NCBI GenBank assembly: GCA_033725935.1
Contig: MU867082.1
Span: 370,949 to 434,948, forward strand
Origin: Cladorrhinum sp. PSN259
Lineage: Eukaryota; Ascomycota; Sordariomycetes; Sordariales; Podosporaceae
Length of the DNA: 64,000 nucleotides
Direction: 5' to 3'
The notes under the pieces are model-generated. The model saw nothing but the letters and a program-made list of their open reading frames with translations, had not been told where the DNA came from and searched no databases. This document shows, piece after piece, positions 22,397 to 34,176 of the stretch. How positions within the stretch are numbered: position 1 is the first letter of the stretch; every line of letters starts with the position of its first letter. The position numbers were made by a program, and so were the translations under genes.

Positions 22397-24565
22397 TTTG
22401 AAAGGTTAAGTTCTGAGGAGATGAGGGTATTGTTAGTTTTTTTTTATGCGGTTTTCCGATCTTTTTGGGGGGGCCAGTTGATTTTTTTCTTTCGTTTTCT
22501 GTTTTCCTTATTTTCTCTTTTTATATTTTTTGGTGAGGGGGATGTGATTTCTGGGAAGGAGAAAATCGCAAGTAAAAACGCACCGAATTGCTTGAACAAG
22601 TAAAGTTCTGAGCGATGTTACCGTGCGCGAATCGAGCGACGGTAGACAAAGAAGAGATATGCGACTGCGACTGCGATAAAGCGTCGATCGGATTTCTTTC
22701 TCGTCGTGGAAGACGAAGACTCGGGTTGTTAGAGTCGGAGGGGTTCGTCCAAGTCGACCTGCGCTGGTGCGTGCTGGTCGGTGGGTGGGAGGAGAATGGT
22801 GGGATGTGGAGAGAGAAGTCGGTAGGTGGAGGGTATTGTAATTTTTTTTGTGAGTTTTCCGAATTTTTTTTTGTGTTGTTTTTTGAATGCACAGAAAAGA
22901 AGTAGACGAGAACAGAAACCAGCTAGGTTGGTGTCGTTACTGATCTGACTTCTTTCTGGATGGGTTGGTGGAAAGAATCCGGAGATAAAAGGTTTTTTGA
23001 TCGTTTGATGAAAGAAGAAGAGGGCAAGATGGCACCTGCGGAGACAGATTTTTTTTTTACTGTCACTCACAATTCGGGGTCGCAGTTTCCGTCACCCACA
23101 AACCGAAAAATATGTGCTTAACCGAAAGCATGCCCCGCTTTTTGCCCAGTTTTTGGGCGAATTGCCCCTCGTTTTAGGTTATATTCTGCATCCATGGATG
23201 GCTACAGCAGCGCCTGCCTCTGAAAGCAGTATTTCTCGACCGCTGCAAGTCGTTGTAAACTAAGGTCAGGTACCCAGGTTTCTGATGCTGCAAAGTCTTT
23301 AAGACTCACTACCGGATGTGCCTGCTTCATTTGTACACTTGTTTGGCTTTGACGCTTCCGCTTAAAGGGTCAGTCTGGACTGGGGTGCCTGATGGCAGAA
23401 CCATTGCTTGCTTGTTTGCATTTCCGGGTATGTGCATGCAAATGTCGGTCTGCTGTCTGTCGTCTGAATGTATATTGATTGTCCTGGAAAATAACTGTAT
23501 CACTACAGCCACAGAATGCTTAACATAAAAATGAACTGGCATCCGAGATTACAAGTAAAGTCGGCAGATTCCAAATTGGACAAATAAAGGAACCTCAGAA
23601 GACTCACTGATCCATACAATCTAATGCTTGAACGTTTGTTAACGCGGTACACGCCCCATTCACACTTTCCTATGCCTATTGCTCTTGTTTATACGCCTAT
23701 TCAGCTTCTATTAATGCATTCCTAACTCCTTTCTACACCTATTTAGCTTCTATTAATGCATTCTTGACTCCTTTCTACGCATGCTGGATATCCCGACCTG
23801 TATAGGTAATTCCTTTTACCAGGCATCATCTTCTAATTTGCGATTTTTTTAACCCTACGGTTTGTATCTTTGCTTGGCTTCTATACCTTGTTTTTGTTCT
23901 TGGTTTTATAGGGCATGAACATATACCGAGCTAACAAACATCTAAGCATTAGATTGTACTGAAACTTTGATATCCCTGGTACCTTATTCTTATATCGAAT
24001 CAATGCAACTTAATTCTAGCTTCGAAGCTGTCCCCACAGCCGTGGCGGGGAGGGGTCTTTATCGTTATCAGTGGAGAAAATGCCAACCAGATGTGCCGCC
24101 GGGTGTCTGTGCTAGCCGCTGCAGAAGGGCCCGGGGGCGCAGTGGAAGCAAACTGATGACGGGAGAAAGTGCCCCATCGCTGACATGTGGGAAAGAGCTC
24201 TATTCGGCCAAAGCTGCAGCCCAGGCATCATTGATGACTGAGCAAGACCACCTGCGTATGCACTTGCTAGAAATCCGACCGAACTGTTCCGGGCTGTCCT
24301 AGATACTTTCTGCAACTAATTAATCACAATAATTTTTTATTGAAAACACCTAACAAACAGGGGCGTGTGGTATTTAGGAAGCTGCTCTTTTTCTTTCTTC
24401 TGGTGCTGCCTTCGAGAACATCTTCACACTGGTGCTGCTGGTGTAATCGACGCTCGCGGGTCTGAGCGTTGCACTTGCACGCCTTTCGGACCGGGAATCA
24501 AATAAATCCCAGACTCACCTCATCCTTGATCTCTTCAGGAAAAACCCACCGACACTGTCGCCACC
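22397..24565. other. Divergent intergenic region between PABP and the HECT ligase, with MITE copy 2
   Basis: This holds the PABP leader and promoter (A-rich on the mRNA strand, see findings), MITE copy 2 and the promoter of the HECT ligase. A possible 3' splice site for a leader intron (CTCATCTCCTCAG) lies about 15 nt before the PABP ATG. No other gene is seen. Confidence 0.55.
23615..23958 (+). mobile_element. MITE-like element, copy 2 (344 bp)
   Basis: The terminal inverted repeats are about 33 bp: the left end reads TACAATCTAATGCTTGAACG and the right end, reverse-complemented, reads TACAATCTAATGCTTAGATG, both followed by TTTGTTA and a GC/TC-CGGTA stretch. TA dinucleotides flank the core. 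Inside, a block of about 41 bp (agcttctattaatgcattc...ctcctttctac) is present twice in tandem. There is no ORF. It is colinear with the copy at 4540-4851 and with the inverse of 35716-36035. Confidence 0.88.
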
Positions 24566-27500
24566 ATGTTTCCCACCTTCACGGGCAGCTCGCGGAAAAC
24601 GAGAAAGGTTGATCTGAGCGGCCAAAAGGCGATCAACCCATTTGCAGCGGTTTCCAAGCCATTTGGACATGGTGCTTCCCACACAGTGGCACAGGCGCAG
24701 GCAGAGAGGGAACAAAGACAACGAGAAAGAGAGCGACTCAAGGCAACAAAATGCATCCAGAAATCCTGGAGGGGTCACAAAGCGCGCAGGGAGTTGAGAG
24801 CATCTCGTCGTCGGATTATCGACCAGACTTACAGCCATGAAGCCAACAGCAGTGCTGAAGAGAGGTCGAAGTCTGCAGCGCCCTTCATCCTGAGTTCATT
24901 TTTAGCATCGAATTCAGATGACCACCAACGACTAGAGTTGTTTTGCCGAGACCTTGTGGAGACCAAGTTTTCCATCTTCACTTCGGGTGCTATAGAGATT
25001 TTTCGTCTGGGAAGGCTCTCAAGGATTGTTCTTGCAGCTCTAGAGTAAGGTCCCCAGGGAATATTTGGCTGTGCTGTACCTTGCTGACAATCTTGTGTTC
25101 AGAGCCGGTCCGTTCAGTGCGACGTCACGGGTCGAGGTCTTCTTAATCACCCTTGGCGAGATTCTAAAGCTGCGACCACAAGTCTTTGAGTTGCTTTTGG
25201 GCAAATATTACGATGTGCTTAGGAAATCTTGCCAGGGCTTGGGAGAATCTCCTCCACCCGGGCTGTTAAATATCGTGAGGAGTGCCGTGGTTGGGCCCCT
25301 TACATTACCCAATGTATCAGGTATGGAAACCACACTGTGTCCACATTCGACTACTCCTGACTGACGCCTCACACAGCCAAATATATCGACACGGCCTATC
25401 AAGAGTTTGCTGGATCATTCTTGACCCAGCCGGACATACGCCTTTTCGAACAGAATGTGAACTCTTTTGCAGCTCACGTTGATTTGGATCGACTTTCGGG
25501 GTCGCTGGTGAAGTTCACAGATCTTAGGGGACCCGCGTTACAGGACAACCTCCTGTGGCTTTTGGCACATTTCATCGCGCTGAGAACATCAGGGAGTCAT
25601 CAAGCGGCACACTTACCATCCCTCAAAGCTCTGTATTCGCTGTTGTCTGTTTTATCAACTCACATTCGAGTGGGCTTTGCCGCTTCCGAAGCAGAAGCGA
25701 GTGCTGATGTAAGGGAAGGCGACGTAGCTTCCCAGCAGATATTTCCGACCTATATCTCAACCTCACTTACGTCACTCACGGCTCGTGACGAGATATCAAG
25801 GTTGCTTGAAAAGTTTACAGCGGGCCAAAATGGAGTTTCTGGCTCAGAAACTGATGATGCAAGTCTGCTTGCCGGGTACATCCTGACCCTGATTTACTGC
25901 TTCCCCCGTTTGGGAGATGATATCAGAATGCGCTTGTTCCTGGCAGACCTCCCAACGAGTCATGGAAAGATCCCGTCTGTACGATTCTTTTGGGAGGCAA
26001 TGAGCAAGACTTCTATGTTTGAAGCTATTGCATCTAGCGAGGATGCTGCGCTGGATATCTTGAGGCAAAAACCAGCATCTGCCAACAATCCACTTTCAGA
26101 GTCAGAGCTGCCATGGCACAAGGAATGGCGAACCATCCTGCTCTTTCTTGAACTCTACACTTTTGTACTGAGGTTCACTGACGATGATGCATTCTTTGGA
26201 GGCTTTGATTCCCAGAGCAACAGTACCTCTCGGCTAAGCGTAAGCAACCTATGCCTCAAAGATCTGAATCGACTTACCCGATTTCTTAAACACCTATCAT
26301 TCACCCTGATCTACAACGCCGCCAGCGTTCTGGAGTACCAAACAGCACGAACTTCAGCAACTGACTTCTCTGGGGGCTTTCTGACCCCCAGGGCCTCCCA
26401 AAAAGTCAAAGCTTCTGCCGCTCAGCTCAGACTTGTGATCACGGCAGGGATTGATCTTAAAGGGTTTCGAGATCTCGTTACGACAGCCGTAGGGATGCTC
26501 TACGAACGAGACTCCCGTCGGCAATTTCTTCCAACGGGCCACTGGCTCATGAAGTCCAAGCTCCATATGGAAGGTTTTTTACAAGCCGTGGTTCTCGAAG
26601 AGGAGAAAAAGAATGAAGAAGCTGACGAGGAGGACGAGGAGGAGGACGATATTCATGATGAGGATAGAATGGATATCGACAGTCGCCCCCCCACCACATT
26701 TGCATCGTCTCGTCTTCAGCAGCGCTCTCAGATTGAGAGAAGCAGAGAGATACAAAGACAGGCAGCTCGGGAACACATGAGAGCAACGACGACCCCGAAA
26801 CTTGATATCTTACGAAACATGCCGTTCATCATTCCATTCGAGATGCGGGTTCTGATCTTTAGGCAGTTTATCCAACTTGATAAGACGCGAAGAAGGCAGG
26901 GCCACGTTCAACCGGATATGTGGAGGTGGTTCATGAGCACTGACCCTAACAACCGGCTTGCTCGACACCAGGCCATAGTCAGGAGAGGCGCGGTGCTTCA
27001 CACATCCAAGCAGCAGTTATGGGGCCTTGGGGAGGGTTTGAAGGAACCAATAGCCATCACATTTGAGGATGAGTGGGGTAACGAGGAGGCTGGTATCGAT
27101 GGAGGCGGCGTCACCAAGGAATTTCTCACCAGCGTCACAAACGAAGCGATTACCGAGGCGTCAGTGCCGAGCTTGTTCGCCGCCAACGCTCATAATGCAT
27201 ACTACCCCAACCCGTCTGCCCTCGATCAGGCGAGAGAGCTAAAAATGGCTCAGCCAGATATGCAGGAACTGCTTGAACGATACGAGTTCGTGGGGCGCAT
27301 CGTTGGCAAGTGTTTATATGAGGGCATTCTGATCAATATTCACTTTGCCGGATTCTTTTTGCTGACGTGGGCATTGGGAGCCGATGACATAACGCGTGCG
27401 ACGATCAATGACTTGCGGGAGCTGGATGAGGAGGTGTATCAGGGCATGCTCAAGCTCAAGAATTACAAGGGGGATGTTGCTGACTTTGGGTTCGATTTTA

Positions 27501-28120
27501 CCATCAATGACCAGGTATCGCTTCCTGGTAAGCCTATGAAGGTACGGACACGCAATCTTCGACCTGGAGGTGATCAAATGGAGGTTACGAATGAGAATCG
27601 ACTTGTATATATCAACTGCGTCTCTCGATGGAGATTGAGGGTGCAGGGATACCAGCAGACCAAGGCTTTCCTGAAGGGTCTATGGATGATTATTGACCCG
27701 GCGTGGTTGAGGATGTTCAATCAGAACGAGCTTCAGAGGTTGGTGGGTGGTGATGACCAGCCTATTGATGTTGAGGATTTGAGGAAGCACACTGTTTATG
27801 GTGGAGTCTACCAGATTGGCGATGATGGGGAGGAACACTCTACGATCAAGCTTTTCTGGCAGGTTATGCATGAGTTGGAAGACTCGGAGAGAAGAGATGT
27901 GTTGCAGTTCGTCACGAGTACTCCGAGGGCACCGCTTCTTGGGTTTTCTCAGCTGTACCCACAATTTTCTATCAGGGATAATGGTCAGGACCAGGAGAGG
28001 TTGCCGAGCGCTAGTACATGCGTGAATCTGCTCAAGCTGCCGCGATATACAACGGCGGCCGTGCTGAAGGAGAGGCTGCTTTACGCAGTGAAAAGCGGAG
28101 CTGGGTTTGATTTGAGCTGA
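24566..28120 (+). CDS. HUL5: HECT-domain E3 ubiquitin ligase, HUL5/UBE3C type
   Basis: The best model has exons 24566-25044, 25103-25320 and 25377-28120 with introns of 58 and 56 nt, giving 1146 residues. An IQ motif (IQKSWRGHKARRELR) sits near residues 67-85, as in UBE3C/Hul5. An acidic Glu/Asp stretch lies near 640-668, and the HECT domain runs from about 775 to the end. The catalytic cysteine is Cys1113 in STCVNLLKLP, 33 residues before the C-terminus. Other HECT hallmarks are GIDGGGVTKEF and FVGRIVGKCLYEGI. Hul5-type ligases extend ubiquitin chains on proteasome-bound and misfolded proteins. Start context GCCACCATG is strong. The first intron has GTAAGG, GCTGAC and TTCAG, but the same bases also read as plausible protein after a 1-nt shift, so this junction is less certain. 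Confidence 0.93.
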
Positions 28121-28317
28121 AAGGGTTGAAGTGAGGGCTGTTGTTGCAAACAAGTAGAGAATTATGATAGTTGAGTCAATCATGAAAGCGTAATAGCTAG
28201 ACATGTCTACAGATTCAGGGTTTATCTTTGAAGAAGTGTTCCAGGTGTGTCTAGTAAATAAATCTCCCAGTCGCTGAATCTTTGACTTGATAAGCTCAAA
28301 CTGGAGCATTGACTCTC

Positions 28318-28436
28318 ACATACGACCATACCTTCAAGAAAACTCGGCATCCCGTCCGCTCTGCCCTAGATAAGCTTGAAAGGGCCAGATTAGTACCCAG
28401 GTGGGTGACCACTGAGGAATCCCTGGTGTTGTATGT
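28318..28436 (+). rRNA. 5S ribosomal RNA
   Basis: The 119-nt sequence begins ACATACGACCATA and ends TTGTATGT, and these ends pair as helix I. The conserved CATCCCGTCCGCTCTGCC loop region and the C-box-like GTGGGTGACCACTGAGGAATCCC are present, followed by a TTTTT terminator. Helix II pairs CCTTCAAG with CTTGAAAGG. Several positions outside the conserved core differ from the usual filamentous-fungus 5S sequence but are paired compensatorily. Dispersed single 5S genes, some in variant types, are known from Neurospora and relatives. Confidence 0.93.
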
Positions 28437-28440
28437 TTTT
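28437..28440 (+). terminator. RNA polymerase III T-run terminator of 5S rRNA
   Basis: A run of T residues directly follows the 3' end of the 5S rRNA, as expected for pol III termination. Confidence 0.75.
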
Positions 28441-28893
28441 GCTGCAATTTTTTGCTGTTTTTGGGTTCCACTTGCCTCCATTCCGAATCCTGCGTTGCCC
28501 TTGGGTAAAGGGAGGGTTAGGGCTGGCCAATTGTTGTTTGTAGTGGAGCAATCCTGTCAACCCGATTATTACCCCACAATGATGACGGCAGTGGGGGTAT
28601 GTTCCAGTCCCCTAAAACTAACTTATTACCTGTAGCTAATCAGCTACACCACCCTTTCCTCCTCGAAACGCATCTCAGCGACTTTTATTACTGCCAACCC
28701 AAGGTCCTTTATCTTGAACCACAAACCCCCGACAATTTATTATTACTTTCAGAGGTTTTGACCAAATTGCACTGCTGCTCTGTTGAACCTCCAGTCGCTT
28801 GTTCTACCTTCAACTTCTCGTCAATCTTACCCTACTTTAATAAATCATCAACCCACATCCATACCTGACGACCCAGCACGTCAATCAACAAAG

Positions 28894-30563
28894 ATGGACC
28901 CTCCAGGTCTCACTCGCTATGCTGCGCCAGAAGGAGGAGGAGGGGGATCCAGTTCCTTCTCCCCTTCTGCTTCTCGCCCTCCTCCCACCACAACCAACAC
29001 CACCACCACTCCCTCTTCAACCTCAACTGCTGAACACCCCCACCTCCAGATCCTCTCTTCGAAAGAGATCATATCCCACAACTTCCAAATCCCAAGCAAG
29101 CGCATAAACTCGGGGTCGGACGTCCAGTTCTTCCATACTACAAAGGCCTACAGGGATATCGTGTCGTTTATCATGCAGCTCAACCGGTCTGTGTGTCCGA
29201 GATTTCACTCGGATAATAAACAGGTTAGGTCGTTCCCACTTGTTGAGGAGGAGAAGGAGGAAGATGAGGCAAAATATCCAGAGAGTGTGAAGAGACTGAG
29301 AAAAATGTTGGAGAGGGTCGGAAAAATAATTGAGGAGGTCCCCGCGGAGGAGTATGCGGATAGACGGTTTGGCAACCGGGCTTTTAGGGTTTGGTGGAGG
29401 CGATTGGAAGGGGAGAGGGGGTTGTTGGGTGGGCTTGGGTTGGAGGGGGTTAATAAGGAGGATAAGGGAGATGAAGAGATGGGAGGGGTAATAAAAGCTG
29501 AGGATGGGTTGAAGCGGGAAGTAGCAAAAGGAGAGGAAAAACAGGGGCAAGTAGCTGAAAAGGACGAGTTGGGGGTTTATTTCATGGGTAGTTGGGGAAG
29601 CGCGGAGAGACTGGATTACGGCACGGGACATGAGTTGAGCTTTTTGGCCTTTTTAGGCGGGTTGTGGAAGTTGGGGTATTTTGGTGAGAGTCCAGGGGAG
29701 GAGGTCCAGAGGGCTATTGTGCTTGGGGTAGTTGAGATGTGAGTTTCGCTGTGGACAGAGTAAGGCGGGAGTGAGGCTAACATGATTATAGGTACCTCAA
29801 GGTCGTGAGGAAGTTGATTCTGACTTACACACTTGAGCCTGCGGGTTCTCATGGTGTTTGGGGATTGGACGATCATTCCTTCTTGCCGTACATCTTTGGA
29901 TCAGCACAGTTTACGAGACCGATTCACGAGAAAGAACCTATGCCGCTGGAGGGATCTGCTCCTGGTGCTCCTAAGCCTTCTGAGGTTGCGAAGCCTGCTT
30001 CGGTGCAGAATTGGAGAGGGGAGAATATGTACTTCTCGGCTATTGGGTTCATTTACGACGTCAAGAAAGGACCATTTTGGGAGCACAGTCCGACGCTTTA
30101 TGACATCTCGGGGATTCAGTTTGGGTGGGGAAAGATCAATAAGGGGATGATTAAGATGTATGATGCTGAGGTGTTGGGCAAGTTCCCTGTTGTGCAGCAT
30201 TTCCCTTTCGGGTCGCTGTTTGAGTGGGAGCAGGTTCCTGGGGCGAGGTTGAGTGGTCAGAGCGTGCATATTGCTAGTCAGCCGACGGCGGCGCCGCTTG
30301 GGATTGGTTCTGCTGCCACGGGTGGTACGGTGATGCCTCCTCCTACTTCAAGGCTGAGAGGGGGTGTTCCTACTACGAGAATGCCACGACCGCCGACGAC
30401 GATAGTGCCAGGTGCTACTGGAAGATTCGAACAGAATCGTTCTGGGGATCGGCCCGCACAGGGTGATCCAAGTGATATGCTGCCTCGTTCGTTTAATACT
30501 GGTACACCGGGTACCGCCAGTAACCAGTTTTCGATCACCAAGGCTCCTTGGGCTAAGGATTGA
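28894..30563 (+). CDS. RRD1: Serine/threonine protein phosphatase 2A activator (PTPA)
   Basis: Exons 28894-29738 and 29792-30563 flank a 53-nt intron (GTGAGT...ATAG) and give 538 residues. The PTPA fold begins near residue 60 with FHTTKAYRDIVSFIMQLN and continues through AFRVWWRRL, YFMGSWGSAERLDYGTGHELSF, the GVWGLDDHSFLPYIFGSAQF motif and IGFIYDVKKGPFWEHSPTLYDIS. These contain the conserved residues that bind ATP/Mg and PP2A. PTPA is a peptidyl-prolyl isomerase-like chaperone that activates PP2A catalytic subunits. Compared with the compact family core there is a Gly/Ser/Thr-rich N-terminus, an acidic insert of about 60 residues, and a disordered Pro/Arg/Thr-rich C-terminal extension of about 120 residues ending KAPWAKD, which fits the longer Rrd1 branch. 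Confidence 0.93.
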
Positions 30564-30572
30564 AGGGATTCT

Positions 30573-31037
30573 ATGCTCAGTTGGTCTATGGGGGTAGAAC
30601 CACCAGGTGAAGAAGATGAAAGGATGGGAGAGGGAGGTTCGGAAGAGGAGGAGAAGGACGTAGAGATGGGGGAAGGGGCAGAAGAAGAAGATCTTGATTT
30701 TGATGATGAGGAGCTTGAGCTCGTACCATTGCCAAAAGGATTTCTGGACGGGATGGCAAGAGATATGATAAAGTTTTCAGAGCTGTTAGGGGGGTCACAA
30801 AGGAATTAGACGGTTACTTTTGAGGCAGAGGGGGCTTATGAGAGGGATAGGGGCTGGAGAGAAACGCCTAAGAAGCCGCTGAAAGAGGGATACGTGAACG
30901 TTACTTGTGATAAGCAGTATTCATTTGGGGCGTGGCCCAAACATGTGGTCGAGAAGGATGGCGAGGGAGAGGGAGAGGAAAAGGGAGAGGGAAACGGTGG
31001 TACATTCAGCATGGAGCTGCCGATTCGGAGAAAGTAA
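30573..31037 (+). pseudogene. Unrecognised ORF interrupted by one in-frame TAG
   Basis: An ATG at 30573, ten bases after the PTPA stop codon, opens 78 codons that are Glu/Asp-rich and then form FLDGMARDMIKFSELLG. They end at TAG 30807-30809. The same frame then continues without a stop for 75 codons to TAA 31035-31037 with protein-like sequence (GAYERDRGWRETPKK, GYVNVTCDKQYSFGAWPKH, FSMELPIRR). I do not recognise the family. It may be the 3' relic of a gene, a degenerate second cistron, or a gene whose UAG is bypassed or edited. No splice pair of normal length removes the TAG. Confidence 0.45.
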
Positions 31038-31312
31038 GGCCTTCAGTTATGGAATGGAGTTCTAAGATGGGGTAGTGATGAAAAGAGAACAAAAAAAAGG
31101 GACAAAAAGAATTCGATCCAGGAGACAGGATTAGAGATTGTGATTTGTATGGTGGAAAGGGAGTAGCATTGATACCCAACCTTTTTCTTTCCTATGTAGG
31201 TTATTCTGTACAATAGATCAGTCACTTTTTGAACGACTAGATTTAATCTTTATATTCCATGCATGTATTGATACCTCATGACAATTATCTAAAAAAAAAA
31301 ACCTATTGACTG

Positions 31313-34176
31313 TTATCGACCTCCTCCTCCTCCTACTTCATCCATGCCATTCTCATCACCGCCGTCTCCTGGAAACGGACCCAAGGGTTTATAACTGGGC
31401 GGTAGATCCGCCTCCCTCACTCCCCATTCTTTACTCTCCTCTTCACCCACCACGAACTCTAACAAACCACCCTTTAGGAAGAACTCGTGCGTTATCCAAC
31501 TCTTTGTATACTTTTTCCCATTCAGCTTCGCGCTTTGAATGTAAATCCTTTTAGCCTCTGGATCAAAATTCTCGACCCTAATCACGGCCCATTTATTCTT
31601 TGTACCTTCCTTGGCCTTTATTTTTACTTCTCTAAAGAACGGAGGAACGAGCAGGTAAACGTCCTGCCCCGCGACGGGGAAGAAGCCCATCATGGCGAAA
31701 GCGCTAAAGGCGCCCATCGCGCAGTCATCGTTCCCCGGGATGCCGTTCAGAGAGGTGTTGAACAGCGAGGGTATGTACTCGTGGGCCCAGTAGCTCGAGA
31801 GCCCGGGCCGGGAAGCGTAGTGGAACTGGAAGACGGTGAGGAAGGACTGCTCGTTGCCCATGTACGAGATGCCCGAAGTGTGGAAGTAGGTGAGCCGGTC
31901 GACGAAGTTTTGAGGGCCGCCCATGAGGGAGACGAGGGAGGACATGTCCTGCGGGACGAAGAAGGAGTAGAGCCAGGGGCTGCCTTCGTACGTCTCCAAG
32001 CCCGTGTCGTAGTAGCAGGAGTGCATGTTGTGCACGGGGGAGCAGGAGCGCGTGTTTTGGTACTTGAAGGTTCCGTCGGCGTTGCGGGGCTGCATGAAGC
32101 CCGTGAAGTTTGTCGAGTGGAGGTCCCCGTCTGGTTTGTCGGGAATCCTGAAGAGGTCCTTTTGGGTTGGGTTCCAGTAGTTGCGCCAGTTGGCTGCGCG
32201 GCGCGAGTACTTGACCGCGTCTTCGGCGTGCCCCAGTTCGGCGGAGAGTAAGGATATAGCAAAGTCGTCGTAGGCGTATTCTAACCCTCGAGAGATTGTG
32301 CGGGATTGGGGTCCGGTCCCGTTGCGGTCTGTGTCGTCCCAGGGGAGGTAGCCTAGGTGGTGCCATGATTCGAGGTTGCCCCTGCCTGAGAGCCCCCAGT
32401 TTTGGGGTTCTACTTCTGCGTCTGAGATTACGGCCTCGTAGGCTGTTGTCCAGTTTATGTTGGCCCGGAGGTTCTTGAGGTAGGTGTCGACTATTACTAT
32501 GTCTGCGTTTGAGCCGCCTTGGGTGAAGCCTTGGCAGAAGGACATTCGGCAGTCGGGGAGTTTTCCTGGGATGAATTAGTTGGGAACTGATAATTTGCGG
32601 GTTGTGGTGGACTTACCTTCGTGTCTGTAAATGTCGATGAGAGCCCTGACCATGTCCGTCTGGGTGTCAGGGTCAATGATGATCAGCAAGGGGTGTTGGG
32701 CTCTGAAGGAATCCCAGATACAGTAGAATCTGTCTCAAGTCAACATCTGTCCCTTTTCAATATCCCTTGCAAAAGCTTACGAGTCAAAATATGGCTCCGT
32801 CGAATTCCACAGAGGATTCTCTCCGGTATAATTTTGCGGCGATAGCAGCGCTATTACCAGTTAGTCCCTTATCCCAACTCTCAGCAGCTGATAACTCACT
32901 CCTATACAACCCAGACCAGAAAGTAGTCAAGAATTCCTCGCTAACACCGGCCCCATCAACCTGAATAACCCCCAACTTCTTCCTCCACTCCCTTCTAGCA
33001 TCACTCTCCACCCTTTCAAACCCCCAATCGCCAATCTCATTCTCAGCATTATTACAAGCCTGGTCGACACTCATAAACGACACACCAACCCTCGCCAGAA
33101 TCCCCTTGTTGGGATCTTTCGGCGGCTCAAACTGTATCCAAGCGCCCGCACTCCCACCGGGAATATAAAACCCTCCAACACTGTCCAAGAAATTCACCCC
33201 CTCCGTCGAATTATCAGGGCCAATAAATGTTCCGCTTTTTCGTATTTGAGCGCCCTTAAAATCTGCGCAGAAGAAGGCGTGATAACTGCCGGAACCAAAA
33301 GAAGGTGAGTATTTGCCTTCGCCTATTATCCGACCGGTTTCCGGGTAGACTTGGATTCCACCCATTTGCCGGGAATTCATGAGGTCGACTAGATCTACTA
33401 GAATGAGTGGGGAATAAGGGACTGCTCCTGTTTTTATGGATTCATTATTATACAGGGTGACGGTATTTTGGTTGACGTTAAGAAACGAAAAGCGGTATAA
33501 AGCTGCGTGCTGGGTGACTGTCATTTCCGCCCTCACAGAATTGGTGAGATTAATGGTGAAGTATCCTGGCGCGGCGTATACGGAGTTGGCAACTCGGTCA
33601 ACGGGACGGTCCATTACTGTCCATTGGCATTTCTTGAAGTCGTCTTCTGGACAGCCTGGATGGACGAATAAAGGGAAGTTGCCCATTGATGGTTGACCGC
33701 CTGTTCCTGAGTCGTGCATGTGGGAGAAGCCGAGAACTGGGTTGGTGTCTGAGACGAAGCCAGCTGCGTTCTCTGCTGGGGAAAGGGTGTCGGCTACTGC
33801 TTTTGCCATTCCGTATGGGAGGGAAGCGCCGGGAAAGACATGGCCTGTGATGATGTTAGATGAGAGTTATGACAAGTGTAACTGCCGAGAACTCACCTCC
33901 ATTGGTTGTCCCGATCAAGGGATCAACATATTGAAGTATATCGACTTCATGTGAGTTGTCATGATACGAGCCGGCGAATTCTGGTGAGACCAGAAAGAAT
34001 AAGAAAGTCCTTCCCACCCCGCCAAGATGTACTTTTGGAAGAAGTGAGATGATGCAGATGGTAAGCAGTACATACACCAACACCCTACTCCTCCTTGGAA
34101 TGCCCCTAAACCGAAGTGGAGCAACTGCCATATTGGTGGTGGGTTTGAGGAGTGGTGATCTTTTGTCTTTCATCAT
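31313..34176 (-). CDS. Glycoside hydrolase family 92 alpha-1,2-mannosidase with N-terminal membrane anchor
   Basis: Five exons (34176-33897, 33844-32900, 32850-32781, 32729-32617, 32565-31313) with introns of 49-52 nt give 886 residues. Residues 32-50 are a hydrophobic signal anchor after a basic start (RRSRVLVYVLLTICIISLL), so the enzyme is likely type II membrane-bound or secreted. The GH92 N-terminal beta domain starts with VDPLIGTTNGGHVFPGASLPYGM, followed by GFSHMHDSGTGG. The (alpha/alpha)6 domain carries NPLWNSTEPYFDSFYCIWD, GGSNADIV and the late hallmark GNDDCAMGAFSAFAMMGFFP, which includes the catalytic acid/base region and the Ca-binding surroundings. GH92 enzymes are Ca-dependent, inverting alpha-mannosidases trimming N- or O-glycans. 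Two tandem ATGs exist at 34176 and 34173. Confidence 0.94.

Larger units (their letters stand above)
28121..28893. other. Intergenic region containing the 5S rRNA gene
   Basis: Apart from the 5S gene at 28318-28436 this is the 3' flank of the HECT ligase and the C/T-rich leader of the PTPA gene. Confidence 0.6.

Noticed and set aside
20234..22603. Plus-strand ORF of 789 codons opposite PABP
   Set aside because: It is a Leu/Val/Glu-rich antisense shadow caused by the strong codon bias of the PABP gene; the PABP frame has four RRMs and an MLLE domain.
23316..23528. ORF starting Met-Cys (MCLLHLYTCLAL)
   Set aside because: Hydrophobic, without the Cys/His spacing or CxxC of the Met-Cys family.
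31487..32251. Plus-strand ORF of 254 codons opposite the GH92 gene
   Set aside because: Antisense shadow of the GH92 exon with no family motif and no usable promoter context.
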